Part shown: in pieces, positions 40,695-49,693 of the stretch | How positions within the stretch are numbered: the stretch's first letter is position 1 | Layout: each line of letters opens with the position of its first letter | From: AP-15 sp963797115 | GTDB taxonomy: Bacteria; Pseudomonadota; Alphaproteobacteria; ATCC43930; CGMCC-115725 | DNA: 64,000 bases | NCBI GenBank assembly: GCA_963797115.1 | Contig: CAWCOH010000005.1 | Span: 682,001 to 746,000, forward strand | Direction of reading: 5' to 3' | Made by a program: the position numbers and the translations under genes | Notes under the pieces: generated by a model | What the model was told of the DNA's origin: nothing | Databases searched by the model: none | Seen by the model: only the letters and a program-made list of their open reading frames with translations

Positions 40695-42221
40695 TTAACC
40701 TGCTCGCCATTCGACACGCTCGTCGAGCGGGATGACGGGCCGCGGCAGCCGCGTCCAGGTAAAACGGTTGAGCATCGGCGAGGTCAGGCCCGGGAGATCG
40801 ACCTCGACGATCTGCTCGTGTCCGAAGAATTCGTCGAAGCCGCCGCGGAAATGGCCGCGCGATTTGACCACGATTGAGCGGGCGCGACCGATATCGAGCC
40901 CCATCATCTCGAAGAACACCGGGTCGGCGCATTGCACGCGGTGCGAGATCACGACGACGGTAACGCCGCCGACCGCAATCGCAGCACAAGGCCCGAGTTC
41001 CAGCCGCAGTCCGGCATAGATGCCGCGGCGACCGACGCAATTCCCGTCGGTCAGCGCGACGACCGAAGCGGGAGCGGTGTAGGGCTCGGAGAAACGGGTG
41101 GCCTCCGAGCGGTTGAACCGCGCCTCGAATCGTGCACCGACACCCCGGCGATGCGCCTCGGCGGCGAGATCGGGGTCGTAAAAGACCCCGAGCAGCGCGG
41201 CCTCTACCCCGGCCGCGTGGAAGGCCCGCAAGAGGAAAGTCGTGTTGCCGCGCCCGCCGCCGCCGGGATTGTCGGCGACATCGGCAAACGCGAGGGCGCG
41301 GAGCGAGGCATCGCGCCCGACCGCGACCGCCTTCGCGACGGCCTCGTCGAGCGATGTGAGCCGGGGATAGAAGCGCCTCCGATTGGCCCAACCGAGCTCA
41401 GCGATCTCGCGGGCCAGCGCTTCGGCGGCGGCCTTGTCGTGCCGTGCTGTCACCACCACGCTGAGACCGCATTCGGGCGCGTCGGCGAAAGCAAAGCCGC
41501 CCATCGCCGAGACGTTCATGATCTCCGGGCTCATCCGGCGTTGGCCGAGATCGATCATCTCGGCATAGGGCCCGACGGCGGTCAGCAAGGTCACCGTCGG
41601 CGGCACGATCGGCAGGCGGATGAAGGCACGCTCAGGCTTGACGCCGGCGAGCATCTCGCGGATGGCCGCCGCCGCCTCGGCACCGCGCTCGCGCATGTCG
41701 AGATGCGGGTTCGTCCGGTAGCCGATAAAGGCGTCGACCGAGCGGACCATGCGCTCGGAGACGTTGGCGTGCAGGTCCAGGGTCGCCGCGATCGGCACAT
41801 CAGGTCCGACGATCTGCCGCACTCTTTCGAACAGCACTCCGTCGGGGTCGTCCTCCGCGGTCGTCAGCCCCGCACCGTGCGAGCAAATGTAGACGGCGTC
41901 GACCGGCAAGGCCGCGCGCAACCGGCGTTCGATCGTCTCGAGCAGTTCGACAAAGAAGGCATGCTCGACCGGCCCGTTTGGCTCGGTCATCGCCAGTGCA
42001 ATACCCACCGGCGTCCAGTTGCCGGAGGCGTCCATAGCTTCGATAAAGCCCGGCGTTTCGGGCAGCATGCGCGGCGTCGGCGAACGTGCGTCCTCGACGA
42101 TCGCGTCGCCTTCCAGATAGGTCCGCGCGAGAAAATGCGCCTTGGTTGCGACGGGCGCGAACTTGTTGCACTCGATCGAAAAGCCGAGGAGGGCGACGCG
42201 GGGTGAGGTTCGGTCGGGCAT
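40695..42221 (-). CDS. M81 family metallopeptidase, MlrC-like
   Basis: A 508-residue relative of MlrC, the microcystin-linear peptide hydrolase. Blocks seen are ALLGFSIECNKFAP, YICSHGAGLTTAEDDPDG (a zinc site), ATLDLHANVSERMV (a second site), ADVADNPGGGGRGNTTFLLR and VVISHRVQCADPVFFEMMGLD. Family proteins occur in many soil and water proteobacteria without microcystin genes, so the true substrate is probably another peptide or amide. It stands apart from the ComEA-like gene. Confident family, uncertain substrate. Confidence 0.93.
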   Translation of the reverse strand: MPDRTSPRVALLGFSIECNKFAPVATKAHFLARTYLEGDAIVEDARSPTPRMLPETPGFIEAMDASGNWTPVGIALAMTEPNGPVEHAFFVELLETIERRLRAALPVDAVYICSHGAGLTTAEDDPDGVLFERVRQIVGPDVPIAATLDLHANVSERMVRSVDAFIGYRTNPHLDMRERGAEAAAAIREMLAGVKPERAFIRLPIVPPTVTLLTAVGPYAEMIDLGQRRMSPEIMNVSAMGGFAFADAPECGLSVVVTARHDKAAAEALAREIAELGWANRRRFYPRLTSLDEAVAKAVAVGRDASLRALAFADVADNPGGGGRGNTTFLLRAFHAAGVEAALLGVFYDPDLAAEAHRRGVGARFEARFNRSEATRFSEPYTAPASVVALTDGNCVGRRGIYAGLRLELGPCAAIAVGGVTVVVISHRVQCADPVFFEMMGLDIGRARSIVVKSRGHFRGGFDEFFGHEQIVEVDLPGLTSPMLNRFTWTRLPRPVIPLDERVEWRAG

Positions 42222-42732
42222 TGGCTGTTTCGCTGTCGGTCTTCAGGAGCGAGATCCTAAGCAAACATCGCCGTTATTGCGAGGAATGGGAAACTGACGC
42301 GGCGCGGCGGCCGCCACGAGGTGGTCAGCCTGCTGGCGCGGCAAGTTACCATTATTTGCACCTTCCCGGCGCAGGCCGGGACCCAAGTCAGCCATAGGCA
42401 CCGGCCTTCGTCGGTGTGGCGTGACGAGGAGAGCAGCTGAGATCTGTTGGAATTGACGCGTCCGGTTGTATGACAAGGTGCGTTTGCTAGAGAATTCCGC
42501 AATCATCATAAAAATGGCGCCTTCGCATCGTAAGGTGCACCGAGATGGCGGTTCAACGTCCGGGCGATTTTTTGCTGCAGATTCGCTGCACATGTTTTTG
42601 CGTGATCCGATTAGTAGAGAACTGTATGCCTCTGCCGAGTAGTCCTCCGCCTGTCGGGATTGCTTCGCTTCGCTCGCGGTGACAGCATCCGGGTGTGTTT
42701 GCCGGGGTTTGCGGCTCAAAGAGAGGCTTGAG
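42222..42732. repeat. Gene-free gap with degraded palindromic repeats
   Basis: No supported gene. A palindrome pair (CCTTCCCGGCGCAGGCCGGG at 42361-42380 and CACCGGCCTTCGTCGGTG at 42400-42417) lies at 42359-42432. A separate unit, GATTGCTTCGCTTCGC followed by TCGCGGTGACA, lies at 42658-42684; this sequence is a well-known dispersed proteobacterial repeat whose translation reads SEAKQS. Between them is AT-richer sequence with no strong promoter that I can assign. Confidence 0.6.
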
Positions 42733-43962
42733 ATGCCGAAAATCGACGGAGAGCAGGTAATCGCCGACCTCAAACGGCTGGCTGAATTCGGCCGCTACAA
42801 GACCGGTGTCCACCGCCCGACTTATTCGCCGGTCGATGTCGAGTCGCGACATTGGCTCGCCGGGAAGCTCGGCGAGGCGGGGCTCGCCCCGGTAATCGAC
42901 GGCATCGGCAATGTGGTCGGCCGCAATCCTTCGGCCGGGCGGCGGCTGCTGATCGGCTCGCACAGCGAGACCCAGCCCTATGGCGGCTGGCTGGACGGTT
43001 CGTTGGGGGTGATCTACGGGCTCGAACTGGCTCGCGTCTTTGCCGCGGACCCGGGTTGCGCCGGGCTCGGCATCGAGGTCGCCGCCTGGGCGGACGAGGA
43101 AGGCCACTACCAGAGCTTTCTCGGCAGCCATTCCTTCACCGACATGCTCGCCGAAGAGCAAATCGACGAGGTTCGGGGGCGCGACGATGGCACCCCGCTG
43201 CGCGAGGCATTGCAGCGTGCCGGACTCGCCGGACGGCCACGCGAGCGGGTCGAGCCCGGGCGTTATGTCGGCTATCTCGAAGCGCATATCGAGCAGGGCG
43301 ACACGCTCGACACCAGCGGCTTGCGCATCGGCGTCGTCGAGACGATCGTCGGCATCTGGAACTACCGGGTCACGCTGGACGGCGAGCAGAACCACGCCGG
43401 AACAACCCGCATGGTGCGCCGCAAGGATGCCGGTGTCGCAATGGTGCGGCTGGCGACGCGGATTCACGACCGCTTCCCCGAAATCGCCGGGCCGCGCACG
43501 GTGTGGACGATCGGTCGGATGCAGATCGAGCCGAACGCGCCCTCGGTTATCCCCGGCCGGGCGGAGATGCTGGTGCAGTTTCGCGATGCCGATCCCGAAC
43601 GGCTTGCGCTATTCGAGAGGACCTTGTACGAGCTCATCAGCGAGGCCGACCGGATTGGCCTGTGCCATGTCGCGATCGAACCGACGTTGCGCAGCGAGCC
43701 CCGCCCGATGGATTCCGGTTTTCAGGCACAGATCGAAGCTGCAGCCGAACGCCATGCGTCGGGGCTACATATGAGGCTGCCGAGTGCCGCGGGCCACGAC
43801 GCTGCGGTACTCTCCTACCGCATGCCGGCCGGGATGATGTTCATACCGAGCCTCGGCGGGGTCAGCCATCACTGGTCCGAAGACACCAAAGAGGAAGACA
43901 TCGTGCTCGGCGCCCAAGTCTTCGCCGACGCCGCCCTGCGCATCCTGCGCGCCGCGAGCTGA
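42733..43962 (+). CDS. M20 family amidohydrolase: N-carbamoyl-L-amino acid hydrolase/allantoate-type
   Basis: Dizinc amidase of 409 residues. Motifs are LLIGSHSETQPYGGWLDGSLG (metal), AAWADEEGHYQSFLGSHSF (metal Glu), YLEAHIEQGDTLDTSGLRIG, and QNHAGTTRM in the lid domain; HHWSEDTKEEDI closes the site. These are the hallmarks of the carbamoylase/allantoate amidohydrolase group, which split N-carbamoyl amino acids or allantoate. The next gene, six bases later, is a binding protein, so it may act on an imported ureido compound. With hydA at 54.7 kb a hydantoin route is conceivable. Start at 42733 follows GAGAGG. Confidence 0.93.
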   Translation: MPKIDGEQVIADLKRLAEFGRYKTGVHRPTYSPVDVESRHWLAGKLGEAGLAPVIDGIGNVVGRNPSAGRRLLIGSHSETQPYGGWLDGSLGVIYGLELARVFAADPGCAGLGIEVAAWADEEGHYQSFLGSHSFTDMLAEEQIDEVRGRDDGTPLREALQRAGLAGRPRERVEPGRYVGYLEAHIEQGDTLDTSGLRIGVVETIVGIWNYRVTLDGEQNHAGTTRMVRRKDAGVAMVRLATRIHDRFPEIAGPRTVWTIGRMQIEPNAPSVIPGRAEMLVQFRDADPERLALFERTLYELISEADRIGLCHVAIEPTLRSEPRPMDSGFQAQIEAAAERHASGLHMRLPSAAGHDAAVLSYRMPAGMMFIPSLGGVSHHWSEDTKEEDIVLGAQVFADAALRILRAAS

Positions 43963-43967
43963 CGGCA

Positions 43968-44891
43968 ATGCCGATCACCTTGCAGGAGAACCTGCGCGGG
44001 TTGCTCTATGCGCCCTACTATGCCGCTCTCGCGCTCGGCGCTTATCGGCAAGAGGGGATCGAAATCACCTTTGTCAGCGCCCCGGCCCCAGCACAAGCGA
44101 CGGTCGGACTTTTTGCCGGCACGGTCGATGTCGCCTGGGGCGGACCGATGCGGGTCATGCAGATGTATGAGACCCGGCCCGACAGCGACCTCGTGTGCTT
44201 TGGCGAAGTGGTGACACGCGATCCGTTCCTGTTGGTCGGTCGAGAGCGGCACCCCGATTTCACTTTCGCCGATCTCTACGGCAAGCGGGTGGCGACGGTC
44301 AGCGAGGTGCCAACACCGTGGCTCTGCCTGCAGGAGGATTTGCGCCGCGCCGATCTCGATCCCGACGCGCTGCCGCGGATCGCCGACCGGTCGATGGCCG
44401 AAAACATGGCGGCGCTGCGGCGTGGAGACATCGATGTCGTACAGCTGTTCGAGCCCTTTGCCGAGGAGTTGATCGCCGCCGGCGAGGGCCACCTTTGGTA
44501 TGCCGCCGCGGGTCGCGGCCCGACCGCGTATACCAGCTTCTACGCGCGCCGCAGCCTGCTGACTGCCCGGCGCGACGAGTTCAAGAGGCTGGTGCGCGCG
44601 ATCTACCGCACGCAGAAATGGCTGCACGCCGCGCCGCCGGAAGCGCTCGCGGACGCGGTGCAGTCCTTCTTTCCGGATGTACCAGGCCGGCTGCTGCGGG
44701 CTGCGGTCGCCCGGTACGTGGCACTGGGGATATGGGGGCGCGATCCGATCATGCCGCGCGCCGGCTACGAGCGGCTGCAGGCAGGACTCGTCTCCGGTCG
44801 TTTCGTCAAGGTGGGTGCCCCGTTTGAGGGGGCGGTCGACAACAGTCTCGCCGATGAGGTCGTCCGCGAGGACCCGCCGCCGCTGGGATGA
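43968..44891 (+). CDS. NMT1/THI5-like periplasmic-type binding protein lacking a signal peptide
   Basis: The 307-residue protein begins MPITLQENLRGLLYAPYYAA and resembles the SsuA/NMT1-like binding proteins (YAPYYAALALGAYRQEGIEITFV, LFAGTVDVAWGGPMRVMQM, YGKRVATVSEVPTPWLCLQ). Members normally have a secretion signal; here none is seen and the domain starts right away at the first residues, and the ATG is set by the 5-base gap from the upstream stop. So it may act in the cytoplasm, as in pyrimidine precursor synthesis (THI5-like), or the gene has lost its leader. No ABC permease is adjacent. Confidence 0.8.
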   Translation: MPITLQENLRGLLYAPYYAALALGAYRQEGIEITFVSAPAPAQATVGLFAGTVDVAWGGPMRVMQMYETRPDSDLVCFGEVVTRDPFLLVGRERHPDFTFADLYGKRVATVSEVPTPWLCLQEDLRRADLDPDALPRIADRSMAENMAALRRGDIDVVQLFEPFAEELIAAGEGHLWYAAAGRGPTAYTSFYARRSLLTARRDEFKRLVRAIYRTQKWLHAAPPEALADAVQSFFPDVPGRLLRAAVARYVALGIWGRDPIMPRAGYERLQAGLVSGRFVKVGAPFEGAVDNSLADEVVREDPPPLG

Positions 44892-44929
44892 GGGCGGCTG
44901 GTTTCTTTCTTCGACCGGGCCAACGGGGC

Positions 44930-45934
44930 TCAGTACGTCGCGAACGCCTCTTGGATCGCGGCGATCTCGGCGGTTGTCGACAGCACCAGCATCAACAGGA
45001 TGCGGGCCTTTTGCGGGCTGAAATCCTCGCCGGCGACGATTCCGCTCTCGCGCAGACGGCGGCGCGGGGCGACACGGCCGCTGAAGGCGCGGCTGCACTG
45101 CACGACGACGACACCGGACTTGGCCGCGCGCTCGAATGCCATGCGCTGCTCAGGGGTCGGGCTCCCCGGCGCGAACCCGGCAGAGACGAGCCCGCGGGCG
45201 CCGGCAGCGACCGCCGCGTCGACCAGCGCGCCATCCGCACCGGCATAGGAATAGACGATATCGACGCGCGGCAACGTCTCGAGATCGAGTGAGGCGAACG
45301 GCGTGTCGGGCATGTGCTTGCGCGACGGGCTGCGATAGAAGTGGACCCCGTCGCCGTCGACATGGCCGAGCGCGCCGAAATCGAGCGAGCGAAAGGTCTG
45401 CACCCGGTAGGTCGAAGTCTTGACGACGTCGCGCGCAGCATGGATCTCGTCATTGAGCACCGCGAGCACGCCCTTGCCGCGCGCCTCGGGCGAGCCGGCG
45501 ACACGCAACGCGTTGACGAGGTTCATGCCGGCGTCGGTGCCCAACGCGCTGGCCGGCCGCTGCGCACCGACCAATACAACCGGCTGCTCGACCGCGAGCG
45601 TCAAGTTCAGGAAAAACCCGGTCTCCTCAAGCGTCGCAGTGCCGTGTGGAATGACAAACCCGGCGACCGCCGGATCGTCGCGTGCGATCCGGTGGATCAG
45701 CTCCCGCAGCTCGACCCACTCCTTGGGGCCGATCTCCGTGCTGCCGACCTGGCGAAAGGTCACCGGCACCGGATCGGCGACGATCCGGGTTTCCGGAAAG
45801 CGGTCGAGCAGCGCCTCGCAACTGAGCTTTCGCCCGAAATCAGGATAATCGAGCACATCGAGGCTCGACGCCCCGAGCGATGAGATCGTGCCGCCGGTGC
45901 CGATCACAGAGATGCGGGGAAGGCTCGACGTCAC
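44930..45934 (-). CDS. Asparaginase family protein with altered active-site motif
   Basis: A 334-residue type II-like L-asparaginase fold. The first motif ISVIGTGGTISS keeps the nucleophile Thr (residue 16), and the Lys (VVKTSTYRVQTF) is present. The second motif, usually HGTDT, reads HGTAT (Thr99, Ala100), so the Asp of the second catalytic triad is missing. LVNALRVAGSPEARGKGVLAV also fits the family. I start at the GTG at 45934 (VTSSLPRIS), with GAGG at a good distance and no overlap with osmC; an ATG at 45952 is possible. It may be inactive on asparagine or have a different substrate. Confidence 0.82.
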   Translation of the reverse strand: MTSSLPRISVIGTGGTISSLGASSLDVLDYPDFGRKLSCEALLDRFPETRIVADPVPVTFRQVGSTEIGPKEWVELRELIHRIARDDPAVAGFVIPHGTATLEETGFFLNLTLAVEQPVVLVGAQRPASALGTDAGMNLVNALRVAGSPEARGKGVLAVLNDEIHAARDVVKTSTYRVQTFRSLDFGALGHVDGDGVHFYRSPSRKHMPDTPFASLDLETLPRVDIVYSYAGADGALVDAAVAAGARGLVSAGFAPGSPTPEQRMAFERAAKSGVVVVQCSRAFSGRVAPRRRLRESGIVAGEDFSPQKARILLMLVLSTTAEIAAIQEAFATY

Positions 45935-45936
45935 CT

Positions 45937-46431
45937 TCAGACCTCGACCCAATCGCGGCCGACCTTGAGCCGATGCTTGACGAGGCCCGGCTTCAACGAT
46001 TGCTCGATAAAGCAGCCTTTTGCCGCGGCGGCGATCAGGCGTCGTTTGTCGGCCTCGGACGCGTCGCCGCCGAGGTCGATATCGAGGGTGAAGGCGACCG
46101 GCTCGCTTTCATAGGGTCCGCGACCCCGTTGCTCCGCCCGCCAATGACAGCGGCCGTTGACCGAAAATTCGGTCAACGGAATGTTCAAACGGCGAGAAAA
46201 GGCCCGCAGCTGTGTCATTACGCAGGCGGTCAGACCACTTGCGAAATAAGCCAATGGGTAAGGAGCGGCGCCGTCGCCGCCATGGCCCGGACCTTCGTCG
46301 GTCGGCAGCTCCACCGTCACGGGATGGCTGAGGCGCTTGTGCACTGTGACGTTATTGCGAAATTTGGCGGTGTTGCTGCCCTCGGCGTCGAAGATAACTT
46401 CAAATCGGGTGATCGGCTCGACGGTATCCAT
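45937..46431 (-). CDS. OsmC/Ohr-family peroxide-reducing protein
   Basis: A 164-residue OsmC-family protein. The two redox cysteines are in SGLTACVMTQLRAF (about 70) and AAKGCFIEQSL (about 140), and GGDGAAPYPLAYFASGLTAC is the typical helix start. YfcF/OsmC-like proteins reduce organic hydroperoxides by thiols. An ATG 15 bases upstream (46446) would add five residues. It is followed by the asparaginase-like gene in the same direction, 2 bases away, so co-transcribed, which may be accidental in functional terms. Confidence 0.88.
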   Translation of the reverse strand: MDTVEPITRFEVIFDAEGSNTAKFRNNVTVHKRLSHPVTVELPTDEGPGHGGDGAAPYPLAYFASGLTACVMTQLRAFSRRLNIPLTEFSVNGRCHWRAEQRGRGPYESEPVAFTLDIDLGGDASEADKRRLIAAAAKGCFIEQSLKPGLVKHRLKVGRDWVEV

Positions 46432-46518
46432 TTTTGCAACTCCCATTCGGCAAACAGACAGCAGTGCGGCGGGCGCGGAGACGAGCCTAACCCATGCCGG
46501 CCCCGGAGCGGGAACGTT

Positions 46519-47313
46519 TCACGAAAGCCAGCGCTTGCGCCGGCGGTAGTGCTTGAGGTCGCGGTAGGATTTGCGCGCGCCGGCCTCGTTGAGGCCGAGG
46601 TAGAACTCCTTGATGTCGGAGTTCTCCCGCAGCGCTCGAGCCGGGCCCTCGAGCACGATCCGGCCATTCTCCATGACGTAGCCGTGATCGGCGATGTCGA
46701 GCGCCATCGCTGCGTTTTGCTCGACCAGCAGCACGGTCAACTTTTGCTCCTCCTTCAGCCGGCGGACGATGCCGAAGATCTCCTCGACGAGTTGCGGTGC
46801 CAGGCCGAGCGAGGGCTCATCGAGCAGGATCACCTTGGGGTCGGACATCAAGGCGCGGCCGATCACCAGCATCTGTTGCTCGCCGCCCGACAGATAGCCT
46901 GAGGACTGGTGTCGGCGTTCTTTCAAGGCCGGGAAAATGTCATAGACGCGGTTGATGCTCTCCCGAACTGCCGCGACATTGCTGCGCGTGTGCGCCCCGG
47001 CGATCAGATTGTCCTCGACAGTCAGGTTCTCGAAGACGCGTCGACCTTCGAACACTTGGGTTACGCCGCGTTTGACCACGGCGTGGGGCAGCAGGCGGTC
47101 GAGCCGCTCGCCGTCGAGTTCGACGGTGCCTTTGGTCACATTACCGCGCTCGGTATGGAGCAGCCCGGAGATCGCTTTGAGGGTCGTCGTCTTGCCTGCG
47201 CCGTTGGCGCCGAGGAGGGTGGTGATTTGCCCCTCCTCGGCCACCAGCGAAACGCCTTTCAGCACCAGGATTACGCCGTCATAGACGACCTCGATGTTGT
47301 TGAGCGCGAGCAT
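46519..47313 (-). CDS. livF: Branched-chain amino acid-type ABC transporter ATP-binding protein LivF
   Basis: ATPase of a Liv-type importer. Walker A LLGANGAGKTTTLKAI at about 33-48, signature YLSGGEQQMLVIGRALM, Walker B KVILLDEPSLGLAPQ, and the LivF ending NENGRIVLEG-like MENGRIVLEGPARAL are clear. The C-terminal NEAGARKSYRDLKHYRRRKRWL is longer and more basic than in E. coli LivF. Start at 47313 lies right after the livK stop. Last gene of the livG-fadD-livHMKF unit. Substrate may be an aromatic or fatty acid rather than an amino acid, see the embedded ligase. Confidence 0.93.
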   Translation of the reverse strand: MLALNNIEVVYDGVILVLKGVSLVAEEGQITTLLGANGAGKTTTLKAISGLLHTERGNVTKGTVELDGERLDRLLPHAVVKRGVTQVFEGRRVFENLTVEDNLIAGAHTRSNVAAVRESINRVYDIFPALKERRHQSSGYLSGGEQQMLVIGRALMSDPKVILLDEPSLGLAPQLVEEIFGIVRRLKEEQKLTVLLVEQNAAMALDIADHGYVMENGRIVLEGPARALRENSDIKEFYLGLNEAGARKSYRDLKHYRRRKRWLS

Positions 47314-47330
47314 GAGATACGATTTTCGCG

Positions 47331-48575
47331 CTATTCGCCCTTCTTCACCGCCTCGGCGACCACCTCTGGATAAGCCCGCATCCAGTCGGTCTCCTTGACG
47401 AACTTGCCGCCCTTGACTTGGAAGAACTGAACCCAGCCGCCGCCTTCGTGGTCTGTCGCGGTCACCTCGAGCGGCGGCACCAAGCCGCCCAGGCTGAAAT
47501 CCCTGATCTGTTCGAAGCCCTTCTTGACGTCGGCACCGGTCGGCGGCTTGCCGCCATTCAGCTTGATCGCGTTGCGGGTCGCCTCGACATGCAGGGCCGC
47601 CCATAACACGCCCCGGTTGTACATAACGGTGTCGTCCATCGCCTTCTGCGGCTCTTGACCTTTCGCCTTGTACATGGCCTTGATTTCTTGGCGCACCGGG
47701 TAGTCGTCGCCGACACCGGCGAAGGACATCGTGTGATAGCCCTCGGCTATCGGCCAGCCGCCCGCTCCGATGATGTCGTGTTCGCCCGAGGCCCAGACCA
47801 GCCCCACAACCTTGGACAGTGGATAACCGGCGCGCTTGAATTCCTTGATCGCTACCGAGGGCCCGCGGCCGAACAGGTGGTCGATCACGAAATCCGGCCT
47901 GTAGCGCTGCGCGATGTCGAGTACCTGCGCGCCCATCTCGACCCCCGGCGGCGGCACGGCAAAAGTCCGCAGATCGAAACCCTCGATCTTCTGCAGATCC
48001 TCGATCACCGGAATCGGTTCGCGGCCGGCCGGGTTGTCATAGAAAATATAGGCGATCTTCTTCCCCTTGAGGCTGCCGCCCAGTTTGTTCTTGACGAATT
48101 CGACCGCCGCAGCACCCTGCGACCAATAAGTCGCGGCGAGCGGGAACAGGTATGGGAAGCGTTTGCCGTCGGCCGAGGCGGCGATGCCGAAACCGGGCGA
48201 GGTGCCGGGGATCTTGTCTTCTTCCAGCTTCCGGTTAAGCGCCTGGACCTGCGGCGAGCCGTAGACCAGGATCGACGTCGCCCCTTCCCCCTTTTCGCGC
48301 TCATACGCCTCGACCGCCGGCGGGACTTTGTATTCGTGGTCGATCTCCATGTATTTGATCTTATAACCCTCGACCCCGCCCTTCGAATTGACCAGGTCGA
48401 TATAGTCCTGGATCCCCGGGCAAATCCCCGCGCCGTTGACCTGTGTCGGCCCCGTGCGGTCGCACATGCCGCCGATTACCACTTCCTTTTGCTGTGCCGT
48501 GGCGGTAGCGGCGAGGCCCAGCGCGGCCGTTACGCCGGCCGCGACTCCGATTGCGGCTCCCCAGATGTGTCTCAT
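47331..48575 (-). CDS. Liv-type ABC transporter substrate-binding protein
   Basis: A 414-residue periplasmic binding protein with signal peptide (IGVAAGVTAALGLAATATA). The mature N-terminus is QQKEVVIGGMCDRTGPTQVNGAGICPG, which is a Cys pair (MCDRTG and GICPG) also found in relatives that bind aromatic compounds or fatty acids, not branched-chain amino acids. GKKIAYIFYDNPAGREPIPV and GVWASGEHDI-like VGLVWASGEHDIIG belong to the type I binding-protein fold. GGAGG precedes the ATG at 48575. Between livF and livM; substrate unknown. Confidence 0.9.
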   Translation of the reverse strand: MRHIWGAAIGVAAGVTAALGLAATATAQQKEVVIGGMCDRTGPTQVNGAGICPGIQDYIDLVNSKGGVEGYKIKYMEIDHEYKVPPAVEAYEREKGEGATSILVYGSPQVQALNRKLEEDKIPGTSPGFGIAASADGKRFPYLFPLAATYWSQGAAAVEFVKNKLGGSLKGKKIAYIFYDNPAGREPIPVIEDLQKIEGFDLRTFAVPPPGVEMGAQVLDIAQRYRPDFVIDHLFGRGPSVAIKEFKRAGYPLSKVVGLVWASGEHDIIGAGGWPIAEGYHTMSFAGVGDDYPVRQEIKAMYKAKGQEPQKAMDDTVMYNRGVLWAALHVEATRNAIKLNGGKPPTGADVKKGFEQIRDFSLGGLVPPLEVTATDHEGGGWVQFFQVKGGKFVKETDWMRAYPEVVAEAVKKGE

Positions 48576-48606
48576 CGTCTTTCCTCCCACGATGTTCCAG
48601 ACTAAA

Positions 48607-49674
48607 CTAATAGGAGAACGGCCAGACCCGAAAGTAGTTTCGGATGTTCCGCCACAGCCTGGCCAAGCCGTCTGGCTCGACGACAAGGAAGAAGATAATC
48701 AGGCCGCCGAACAGGATCAGCCGCAGGTTGGGGATCGCATTTTGCAGATCTTGTTGTGCGAATAACAGCCAGCCGTAGTCCTCGAGAAACCAACGGGTCA
48801 CGATCGGCAGAAGGGTGACAAATATTGCGCCGAGAATTGATCCCAGGATCGAGCCTAGGCCGCCAATGATGACCATCGCCAGATAGTCGATCGACACCGT
48901 AATCTGGAACTGCTCGTAATTGGCGATGCCGAGATAGTAGGTATAAAGCACGCCAGTGACGCCGGCATAGAAGGACGAGATTGCGAACGCCCACAGCTTA
49001 TAGCGGAAGATGTTGATGCCGATGATCTCGGCGGCGATGTCCTGATCGCGAACCGCGATGAAGGCGCGTCCGATCCGGCTGCGGATCAGGTTTGAGGTGC
49101 CGACTATCGCCAGCACGACAAAAAACATCAGGAAGAGATAAAGCTGCGTCTGGCTCTTCAGTTGCGTGCCGAACAGGCTCGGCCGCGGCACCTGGATCGA
49201 GGCCTGCACGCCGCCCGAGATCCAGGTGACATGGTTAATCGTCCACTCGATGATCAGCTGTGCTGCCAGGGTGGCGACCGCGAGATAGATCCCCTTGATG
49301 CGCAATGACGGGATGCCGACAACGGCGCCGATCAGCGCCGCCATAATCCCGCCCGCCGGGACCGTTATCCAGAACGGCGCATCGAGATGGGTGACTAGGT
49401 TGGCTGCCGTGTAAGCGCCGACAGACATGAAGGCGCCGTGACCGATCGAGATCTGCCCGGTATAGCCGACCAAGATGTTGAGGCCGAGCGCGCCGACGAC
49501 GGCGATCAGAATGAGGTTGAGGATCGAGACGTAATACTCGTCGAGCGCCAGCGGTACGATGACGATGAACAGCCCGGCAAACGCCGCCACCGCCCAGCGG
49601 GCGATCGGCAGCGGGTAGAGCGCCATATCGGCGGCGTAGCTCGTCTTGAAGACGCCGGATTCGCGGTGGAACAT
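48607..49674 (-). CDS. livM: Liv-type ABC permease LivM
   Basis: A membrane permease of 355 residues with about nine to ten spans. LNILVGYTGQISIGHGAFMSVGAY is the diagnostic LivM block, SLRIKGIYLAVATLAAQLIIEW the following helix, and IGRAFIAVRDQDIAAEIIGIN the cytoplasmic coupling loop contacting the ATPase. Typical for one half of the heterodimeric LivHM channel. Located between livH and the binding-protein gene. Confidence 0.95.
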   Translation of the reverse strand: MFHRESGVFKTSYAADMALYPLPIARWAVAAFAGLFIVIVPLALDEYYVSILNLILIAVVGALGLNILVGYTGQISIGHGAFMSVGAYTAANLVTHLDAPFWITVPAGGIMAALIGAVVGIPSLRIKGIYLAVATLAAQLIIEWTINHVTWISGGVQASIQVPRPSLFGTQLKSQTQLYLFLMFFVVLAIVGTSNLIRSRIGRAFIAVRDQDIAAEIIGINIFRYKLWAFAISSFYAGVTGVLYTYYLGIANYEQFQITVSIDYLAMVIIGGLGSILGSILGAIFVTLLPIVTRWFLEDYGWLLFAQQDLQNAIPNLRLILFGGLIIFFLVVEPDGLARLWRNIRNYFRVWPFSY

Positions 49675-49693
49675 GGCTCGACTGTGCCCCCGC

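Noticed and set aside
40932..42206. Long open frame on the + strand (424 codons) opposite mlrC
   Set aside because: It mirrors the MlrC codon pattern, has no recognisable domain, and the minus-strand protein carries the M81 motifs throughout.
42243..42773. 176-codon minus frame upstream of the M20 gene
   Set aside because: It contains SEAKQS and similar strings, which are translations of dispersed palindromic repeats, and runs across the real start of the M20 gene.
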